Part shown: one piece after another, positions 4,734-9,250 of the stretch
How positions within the stretch are numbered: the stretch's first letter is position 1
How the letters are laid out: every line of letters begins with the position of its first letter
Source of the DNA: a bacterium
GTDB lineage: Bacteria > Tectomicrobia > Entotheonellia > Entotheonellales > Entotheonellaceae
NCBI GenBank assembly: GCA_027294925.1
Contig: JAPULM010000250.1
Coordinates: 1-9,250, forward strand
Length of the DNA: 9,250 nucleotides
Direction of reading: 5' to 3'
Made by a program: the position numbers and the translations under genes
Notes under the pieces: generated by a model
Database searches by the model: none
Told to the model about the DNA's origin: nothing
What the model saw: only the letters and a program-made list of their open reading frames with translations

Positions 4734-6977
4734 TCAATCAGTTTCAGAGCCATGCATGGCCTGATAAACCTTTTCAGAGGTAATCGGTAAATTGGCAATG
4801 CTGATGCCGGTGGCATCAAGCACCGCATTAGCGATGGCCGGGGCTACGGCGCTAATCGGTTGTTCCCCGATGGCCTTACCGCCATAAGGCGAGGGGCCGT
4901 TGTCATCGCCGTGCACCAGCACGGTGCGCAACTCCGGGATGTCACGTGTGGTGGGCAATTTGTACTCGCCGAGTGATGGGTTGGCTACCACACCGTCATT
5001 AATTTGCACCTCTTCCAGCATGGCCTGTCCAATGCCTTGCATCACACCGCCTTCGATCTGTCCTTGGTGCGCAATAGGATTGAGTATAGCGCCGACATCG
5101 TGCGCCGTGGTGAAGCGTTTGAGTGTCACCTCACCGGTCTCCGCATCGATCTCGACTTCCGCCACCTGGGCGCAAAACACCGTCAGGCTGTCATCGCTGG
5201 CGGCTTTGTGGGTGTATTCGGCCTCGACTGCGGCGCCGGACTGCGACACTAACTCGGCTAAGCTGACCGGTGTTTGGCCCGGTGCTATGATCTGTTGTTC
5301 TTTAAAGGTGATCTCATGCGCCGGCCAGCCATAGGTGTCGACAGCCAGGGCGATGAGCTTGTCTTTGACCGCTTGCGTGGCGCCATAGGTTGCATTACCC
5401 CCCACATTGGTGACGCGGCTACCACCGACACCAGAGTCGAATTCAGTATCGTCGGTGCTCCAGGTTTGCAGTCCGATGGTATTATACGGTACCCCCAGTT
5501 CTTGCCCGATAATTTGCCTTAGAATGGTGTAAAAGCCGCTACCCGTATCGCGCAGTGAGGTGAATAAGGTGACCGATCCATCAGTGTCAATCGCCACCTT
5601 GGACACCGAGGTGCCAGCGCCGATGTGGCGTTCCCACAAGGCCATACCACGGCCAATCTTTTTACCGGCAATGTCGGGTTTCGGCTGGGCATAGCCGGCT
5701 TCTTGAACGGCGGCCTCCAGGGTGCGGGTTGCCATGATGTTTTGCCAGTGTTTACCCAGGGGCGACTCGTCGCCATCCTGCAGCAGGTTTTTCTTGCGGA
5801 ACGCGAGCGGGTCCATGCCGAGTTTGCGGGCAATTAGGTCCATATCGGATTCCGACGCGAAGATCGATTGCGGGTCGCCCGGTGAACGCATACTGCCGCA
5901 AGGTACCTGGTTGGTGTAGACCATGTAGGCGTCAATTTTCGCGTGTCCCATTTTGTAGGGCCCGAGGCAACGTGGGCCATATGATACGCCTCGCGCCGGT
6001 TTGAAGGCGGCATAGGCGCCACTATCAAACACCAGCTTCGCGTGGCGTGCCACAATGGTTCCGTCACGCTTGACGCCGGTTTTAAAGGTCATCACGGCCG
6101 GATGGCGGGGATTACCGGCCATTAACTCCTCGGTGTAAGTCATCGCCATGCGAATTGGGCGTCCGCTTTCACGTGCCAGCCAGTAGGCCACATGGGTGTC
6201 CATAAAACCGCCCTTACCGCCAAAATCACCCCCAATAACGGTGGGGTTGAGGCGAATCATGTTCTCCGGCAGATCAATGCCGTCAGCAATCTGTTGGCGA
6301 ACCTGAAACGGCATCTTGCTGTTAACCCATACCTGCACCTGTCCATCGTCTTCAAGCTTGACTACGCAGGCATGTGGCTCGATGTAACCTTGGTGTTGAC
6401 GCTGGGTGCGAAAGGTATGTTCAAAGACAAGGTCCGCCGCAGCAAAGCCCTGCTCAATGTCGCCTTTTTCCCAGCTTGCATGGGCGGTCATGTTAGGATG
6501 TTCTTGCGGGGCGTCAACGCGCCCCACATAGGAGGCAAAATCCGGGTGTAAAATGGGAGCATCCGGTTGAAGCGCGTCAATCGGGTCGAGGACCGGTGTT
6601 AGCGCTTCGTATTCCACCTCAATCAGGCTAAGCGCTTGCTCCGCGATATCCATGTCGTCAGCCGCGACGGCTGCCACTTTCTGCCCAGCAAAGCGCACCA
6701 CATCTCGCGCCAGCACCGGAATGTCGCATAAGAACCGTCCTACCAGGGTGTCAGGGATGTCAAAAGCGGTGAGCACCACATGCACGCCGGGCAGTTTACG
6801 GGCCTCCGAGGCGTCGATGGAAACGATGCGAGCGTAGGGATAGGGGCTGCGCAGGCACTTGCCGGCCAGCGTACCGGGAAGATTAATATCGGCAGGGTAC
6901 AGCGCTTTGCCAGTGACTTTTCCCGGCCCTTCGGCACGTCCAACGGGTTGGCCAATGGTATCGTATACAGTAGGCAT
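4734..6977 (-). CDS. Molybdenum hydroxylase large (molybdopterin cytosine dinucleotide-binding type) subunit, xanthine dehydrogenase/CODH family
   Basis: This 747-residue protein is the catalytic subunit of a xanthine dehydrogenase/CO dehydrogenase-like enzyme, which hydroxylates a substrate with water-derived oxygen at a Mo=S centre. Visible motifs are GRAEGPGKVTGKALYPAD near the N-terminus, the cofactor loop GGDFGGKGG (249-257), MRSPGDPQ with R364 where XDH has its AFRGFGGPQ arginine, DTGSG (477-481), GVGGSRVTNVGGNA (516-529), QIEGGVMQGIGQAM (640-653) and KAIGEQP. In the last, E705 matches the catalytic Glu1261 of bovine XDH. The CODH signature AYRCSFR is absent, so it is not a form I CO dehydrogenase. 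The DTGSG motif has Ser where XDH has Gln of the GQG motif. There is no twin-arginine signal, so it is cytoplasmic. GGAGG (6985-6989) sits 7 bases before the ATG. It is the last gene of the S-M-G-L operon, 123 bases after the CoxG-like gene. Substrate unknown. Confidence 0.93.
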   Translation of the reverse strand: MPTVYDTIGQPVGRAEGPGKVTGKALYPADINLPGTLAGKCLRSPYPYARIVSIDASEARKLPGVHVVLTAFDIPDTLVGRFLCDIPVLARDVVRFAGQKVAAVAADDMDIAEQALSLIEVEYEALTPVLDPIDALQPDAPILHPDFASYVGRVDAPQEHPNMTAHASWEKGDIEQGFAAADLVFEHTFRTQRQHQGYIEPHACVVKLEDDGQVQVWVNSKMPFQVRQQIADGIDLPENMIRLNPTVIGGDFGGKGGFMDTHVAYWLARESGRPIRMAMTYTEELMAGNPRHPAVMTFKTGVKRDGTIVARHAKLVFDSGAYAAFKPARGVSYGPRCLGPYKMGHAKIDAYMVYTNQVPCGSMRSPGDPQSIFASESDMDLIARKLGMDPLAFRKKNLLQDGDESPLGKHWQNIMATRTLEAAVQEAGYAQPKPDIAGKKIGRGMALWERHIGAGTSVSKVAIDTDGSVTLFTSLRDTGSGFYTILRQIIGQELGVPYNTIGLQTWSTDDTEFDSGVGGSRVTNVGGNATYGATQAVKDKLIALAVDTYGWPAHEITFKEQQIIAPGQTPVSLAELVSQSGAAVEAEYTHKAASDDSLTVFCAQVAEVEIDAETGEVTLKRFTTAHDVGAILNPIAHQGQIEGGVMQGIGQAMLEEVQINDGVVANPSLGEYKLPTTRDIPELRTVLVHGDDNGPSPYGGKAIGEQPISAVAPAIANAVLDATGISIANLPITSEKVYQAMHGSETD

Positions 6978-7100
6978 GGGGGTTCCTCCGAATCACACAC
7001 TCTTTGTAAAGCGATGACTGTTGTTAAGCCTTCTGGAAGCGCGACCACCTTGAACGTGGCACTTGCTCCCCCTCTCCCTTTGTCGCCGTAGTCTTCAGCC

Positions 7101-7553
7101 TTACGAAGCGGTGAGTTTTTGGCTGACTTGCTCGGCAAATTCCCGCAGCATGGTTGCCGTTTTTTTTCGAATCACAGGTTGGCCGAACTCGCCGATTTTT
7201 CCCAAGATATGGGTTTCCAATACAACGTGCATCTCAGTTTCGTCAGAACTTAGTTCAACCAGCCTCATGTCCATATGAGCTTTAACGCCGCCCCCGAGTT
7301 TGCGGTCTTTTGCCTCGGCCCGAATGACCCCGTGCCAGGCATCCCGGTCGCGCCTTTCGATCTGCACGGCACCTTGAAAAGTGATCGAAACAGGACCCAC
7401 TTTGACCCGTAGGGTTCCTTCGTAGTTATCCTCGTTTAGCGGTGTCATGGCTTGCACGCCGGGTAGGCAACCGGCTACCTGTTCCATATTCATCAAGAAG
7501 TCCCACACCGCTTCGCGTTTGGCTGTGATAAGGCAAGTCTGGGTAAATTTCAT
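7101..7553 (-). CDS. CoxG-like SRPBCC family protein (carbon monoxide dehydrogenase subunit G type)
   Basis: The 150-residue protein has the CoxG pattern: MKFTQTCLITAKREAVWDFL at the start, then GCLPGVQAMTPL, YEGTLRVKVGPVSITFQG and GGGVKAHMDMRL, ending with GKIGEFGQPVIRKKTATMLREFAEQV. This is a START/Bet v1-like helix-grip fold with a hydrophobic pocket. In the cox system CoxG has been linked to membrane anchoring or recruitment of the enzyme through its extended C-terminus; here the C-terminus is short and lacks a clear membrane helix, so the role may be a substrate-binding or assembly one. The frame stays open to 7949, but that part only shadows the FAD-subunit gene. The ATG at 7553 has GGAG (7561-7564) 7 bases before it, while an adjacent ATG at 7556 is too near. 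It lies 22 bases after the medium-subunit gene and clearly belongs to the operon. Confidence 0.88.
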   Translation of the reverse strand: MKFTQTCLITAKREAVWDFLMNMEQVAGCLPGVQAMTPLNEDNYEGTLRVKVGPVSITFQGAVQIERRDRDAWHGVIRAEAKDRKLGGGVKAHMDMRLVELSSDETEMHVVLETHILGKIGEFGQPVIRKKTATMLREFAEQVSQKLTAS

Positions 7554-7575
7554 CATCTTTCTCCAGGCAGCCGTA

Positions 7576-8454
7576 CTAGGCAAGACGTGCCTGAGCTTGC
7601 TGCCAGGCCTGGTCAAGGGCACGTTTGACAAAGACACCGGCCATGGACCGTTTATAGGCCGCCGAACCTCGGCTGTCGCTAATCGGATCGGTGACCCGCT
7701 TGGCTGCTTCGCCGGCAGCCCGTAGTAAGTCATCACTGCGTTGTTGGCCGCGCACCAGAGCCTCTGCGTCGGGGGCACGCAGCGGCGTGACGCCGACACA
7801 ACCCATGGCGATTCGGCAGTCTTCGCAGGCGCCGGTTGAGGGGTTGAGCTGCACGCTTGCGGCGACGCCGACGGTAGCGTAATCATCCGCACTGCGTGGC
7901 AGAAATTTGAGATAGGCGCTGCCGCTGTGTGGTGATGGAAGCGGAACAAGGATGGCGGTCAGCAGTTCCTCAGGTTGCAACACGGTTTCGTAATAATCCG
8001 TGAAGAAAGCGTCAAGGGGTATCTGTCGATCACCACTGATGGAGGAGATGCGCACCTGGGCATCGAGGGCCAGCAGGGTGATAGGTGGATCCTGATTGGG
8101 ATCGGCATGGGCCAGAGCGCCACCAACGGTGGCCATGTTACGAATGCGGATGGTGGCCACATGGGCAAAGGTTTTAGCTAAGACGGGCATCTGCGTTTGT
8201 AACAGCGGTGCGCATTCTGCGGCGCGATGGGTCAACAAGCCGCCGAGCTGCACAGAGCCGTTGGACTGATCAACCGTATTCAGTCCTTGCACGCGATGTA
8301 GGCTGATCAGCACATCGGGCATGACCAGACGTTGTTTCATCATGATGGTCAAGGCGGTTCCACCGGCCATCACCTTGGCGTCTTCGCCGTATTCCTGCAG
8401 ATGGGTCAACGCTTCACCCAGGCTGTCGGGGGTTAGAAAGGTAAATTCGTTCAT
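7576..8454 (-). CDS. Molybdenum hydroxylase FAD-binding (medium) subunit
   Basis: This 292-residue protein is the FAD subunit of the same enzyme; it takes electrons from the 2Fe-2S subunit and passes them to an acceptor (NAD, quinone or other, not readable here). The N-terminal FAD_binding_5 domain has AGGTAL (30-35), corresponding to AGGHSL, and TVGGALAHADPNQDPP (109-124), corresponding to the TIGGNLAHADP motif, both FAD pyrophosphate loops. The C-terminal CO_deh_flav_C domain shows YLKFLPRSADDYATVGVA and ends with DPISDSRGSAAYKRSMAGVFVKRAL. Length is normal for the family. AAGGAG (8460-8465) is 5 bases before the ATG, which overlaps the small subunit stop by ATGA, so translation is coupled. 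I see no sign of the Tyr-rich or 4Fe-4S insertion found in the 4-hydroxybenzoyl-CoA reductase FAD subunit. Confidence 0.93.
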   Translation of the reverse strand: MNEFTFLTPDSLGEALTHLQEYGEDAKVMAGGTALTIMMKQRLVMPDVLISLHRVQGLNTVDQSNGSVQLGGLLTHRAAECAPLLQTQMPVLAKTFAHVATIRIRNMATVGGALAHADPNQDPPITLLALDAQVRISSISGDRQIPLDAFFTDYYETVLQPEELLTAILVPLPSPHSGSAYLKFLPRSADDYATVGVAASVQLNPSTGACEDCRIAMGCVGVTPLRAPDAEALVRGQQRSDDLLRAAGEAAKRVTDPISDSRGSAAYKRSMAGVFVKRALDQAWQQAQARLA

Positions 8455-8933
8455 GCCGACTCCTTTCCCTGCATCGTTGTGGCGGCGGCTTGAATCGACT
8501 CGATGATTTTATAATAGCCGGTGCAGCGACATAAATTTCCCATCATCCAGTCTTTAATCTCGTCTTCGGTTGGATTTGGATTCGCATCGAGCAGAGATTT
8601 GGCCGCCATAATCATGCCTGGGGTACAGATGCCACACTGAAAACCGCCATAATCAATAAACGACTGCTGAATGGGGTGTAGCCGGTCGTCTTCAGCCATC
8701 CCTTCAATGGTGACAATCTCGGTGCCGTCTGCCCGTACGGCCAGCACCAGGCATGAACTGGTCATCTCGCCGTCCATCAGGACCGTGCAAGCGCCGCACA
8801 CCCCAACACTGCAACCCTCCTTGCAACCGGTTAAGCCGAGATCATAACGCAAACAGTCGATCAGTAGGCGCTGCACAGGCACCTCAAGTGTGTGTTGTTG
8901 ACCATTAACCCGCATGGAAATCCGTTCTGTCAT
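8451..8933 (-). CDS. Molybdenum hydroxylase [2Fe-2S] small subunit
   Basis: This 160-residue protein carries the two 2Fe-2S clusters that pass electrons from the Mo centre to FAD. The N-terminal plant-type ferredoxin domain has C41-x4-C46-x2-C49 and C61 as ligands ([21 protein letters not shown]), with an additional C37 just upstream (GCKEGC). The C-terminal all-helical domain has [10 protein letters not shown] (C100, C103) and GNLCRCTGY (C135, C137). No Fe-S ligand is missing. The frame runs up to 9029, but the ATG at 8933 starts the usual [12 protein letters not shown] sequence and has GGGAG (8940-8944) 6 bases before it. It is the first gene of the S-M-G-L operon and overlaps the next gene by ATGA. 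Two promoter candidates lie upstream. Close relatives serve CO, xanthine, nicotinate, quinoline or aldehyde oxidation, so this subunit does not fix the substrate. Confidence 0.95.
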   Translation of the reverse strand: MTERISMRVNGQQHTLEVPVQRLLIDCLRYDLGLTGCKEGCSVGVCGACTVLMDGEMTSSCLVLAVRADGTEIVTIEGMAEDDRLHPIQQSFIDYGGFQCGICTPGMIMAAKSLLDANPNPTEDEIKDWMMGNLCRCTGYYKIIESIQAAATTMQGKESA

Positions 8934-8981
8934 ACGATTCTCCCGTATCGATGAACGTTTGGAGGAAATGGAGAGAGCGAC

Positions 8982-9010
8982 ACTATAAAAGACAAAATTG
9001 CAGATCACAA
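8982..9010 (-). promoter_or_regulatory. Candidate proximal promoter of the hydroxylase operon
   Basis: On the minus strand TTGTGA (9005-9010, 4/6 to the -35 consensus) is followed after 17 bases by TATAGT (8982-8987, 5/6 to -10). The leader would be roughly 40 bases long and includes the GGGAG of the small subunit. This is read from consensus only. Confidence 0.4.
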
Positions 9011-9037
9011 ACTCAATCTTGCTTGCCAAATGAGTCT

Positions 9038-9066
9038 ATTATGGCATAAGTATGCAAGCGAGTCAG
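9038..9066 (-). promoter_or_regulatory. Candidate distal promoter of the hydroxylase operon
   Basis: On the minus strand CTGACT (9061-9066, 4/6) and CATAAT (9038-9043, 5/6) are separated by 17 bases. Transcription would begin near 9031, about 100 bases before the ATG. Together with the 8982-9010 boxes it would form a tandem pair. It overlaps the first codons of the uncertain open frame that leaves the right edge. Confidence 0.35.
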
Positions 9067-9250
9067 CCCCTCAAACGTATAAAAGCAGCGCCCAAGGGGT
9101 GGGTTTTGGATCAAATGAGAGATGAAGTGGGGGATGATGTTCGACAGTGCGGGCTATCCGCCCGCACCTGCGACAGGTTAAGTAGGTGGAGAAAATTTCT
9201 TAGCATCGGCATCCATAATCGGCAGCAGCTACTGGCTATTGGCGAGTTCC
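9052..9250 (+). CDS. Possible 5' part of an unrecognised gene (runs off the right edge)
   Basis: From an ATG at 9052 the frame is open to the end of the window, about 66 residues, with a second ATG at 9115. Neither start has a good ribosome binding site. The translation starts MQASQPLKRIKAAPKGWVLD, continues through a charged stretch (QMRDEVGDDVRQ) and then CGLSARTCDRLSRW, ending at the edge with IHNRQQLLAIGEF. The last part looks like helices of a small DNA- or RNA-binding domain, but I do not recognise a family. The gene would be divergent from the hydroxylase operon, a common place for a regulator, but that is conjecture. A minus-strand frame through the same bases is also open, so coding is not proven. 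Confidence 0.35.
   Translation, partial: MQASQPLKRIKAAPKGWVLDQMRDEVGDDVRQCGLSARTCDRLSRWRKFLSIGIHNRQQLLAIGEF
9145..9178. repeat. Two overlapping, mutually exclusive hairpins
   Basis: GTGCGGGC (9147-9154) and GCCCGCAC (9160-9167) form a perfect 8-bp stem with a 5-base loop. It can instead use CAG at the left and CTG at the right with one bulge to reach 10 pairs. The right arm also takes part in a second hairpin: ACCTG (9166-9170) pairs with CAGGT (9174-9178) around CGA. Only one can be complete at a time. No T-run follows. The sequence lies in the uncertain open frame at the right edge. Confidence 0.4.

Noticed and set aside
6740..7138. 132-codon minus-strand frame bridging the CoxG-like and large-subunit genes
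   Set aside because: It overlaps the start of the large subunit in another frame and has no ribosome binding site; the 123-base gap appears non-coding.
7554..7949. N-terminal extension of the CoxG-like frame, giving a 282-residue protein
   Set aside because: This part overlaps the FAD-subunit gene in another frame, is not SRPBCC-like, and the ATG at 7553 has a good ribosome binding site and the usual family N-terminus.
4734..8933. Idea that the nearby Tat genes export the hydroxylase
   Set aside because: None of the subunits begins with a twin-arginine signal peptide, and the genes are in a separate converging operon; the family of these enzymes is cytoplasmic.
8934..9029. 32-residue N-terminal extension of the 2Fe-2S subunit
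   Set aside because: It would place the proximal promoter and ribosome binding site inside the gene; it has no family resemblance and no twin-arginine motif.
9112..9248. Minus-strand open frame at the right edge
   Set aside because: It is open for about 45 codons without a start context, and its translation, rich in Ser, Cys and Leu, looks less natural than the plus-strand frame; the matter cannot be settled without more sequence.

Overview
This is a bacterial chromosomal window of about 50% GC (judged by eye). It holds housekeeping genes on the plus strand in the middle, a lone acyl-CoA transferase on the left and a molybdenum hydroxylase operon on the right. The family mix is RecX, a TatB-like/TatC pair, a bacterial PyrE with a C-terminal Cys-x2-Cys tail, and a CO-dehydrogenase-like S-M-G-L cluster with a CaiB/BaiF CoA-transferase. 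The RecX and PyrE sequences look most like those of Chloroflexota. That lineage guess comes from general resemblance, not a search. I see no tRNA, rRNA, CRISPR array, insertion sequence or phage gene.

Left part (1-2108): the 3' end of a small membrane protein runs rightward to 200. It converges on a class III CoA-transferase (228-1463, minus). The 321-base gap upstream of the transferase carries a good minus-strand promoter whose -35 box lies inside a perfect 7-bp dyad, and further on a long imperfect hairpin. An unrecognised 107-residue protein follows (1785-2108, plus).

Middle (2164-4652, plus): recX, then tatB-like and tatC (overlapping by 8 bases), then pyrE. The TatB-like gene has a leader with a 9-bp hairpin next to a TTGACA box. 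TatB-like and TatC would form a twin-arginine translocase. pyrE makes OMP from orotate in pyrimidine synthesis.

Right part (4734-8933, minus): an operon read leftward in the order [2Fe-2S] small subunit, FAD medium subunit, CoxG-like SRPBCC protein, molybdopterin large subunit. The three enzyme subunits should form a cytoplasmic (SMG/LMG/MMG-type) heterotrimer or its dimer, with electrons passing from Mo through two 2Fe-2S clusters to FAD. The large subunit keeps the catalytic Glu but lacks the AYRCSFR loop of true CO dehydrogenase, so the substrate is some other compound and cannot be named. Two candidate promoters lie upstream. An open frame of unknown identity leaves the window at the right edge, divergent from the operon.

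I did not find a clearly new system. The points most worth following are the dyad-controlled CoA-transferase promoter, the unusual active-site motifs of the hydroxylase, the unrecognised 107-residue protein and the hairpin-rich right edge.
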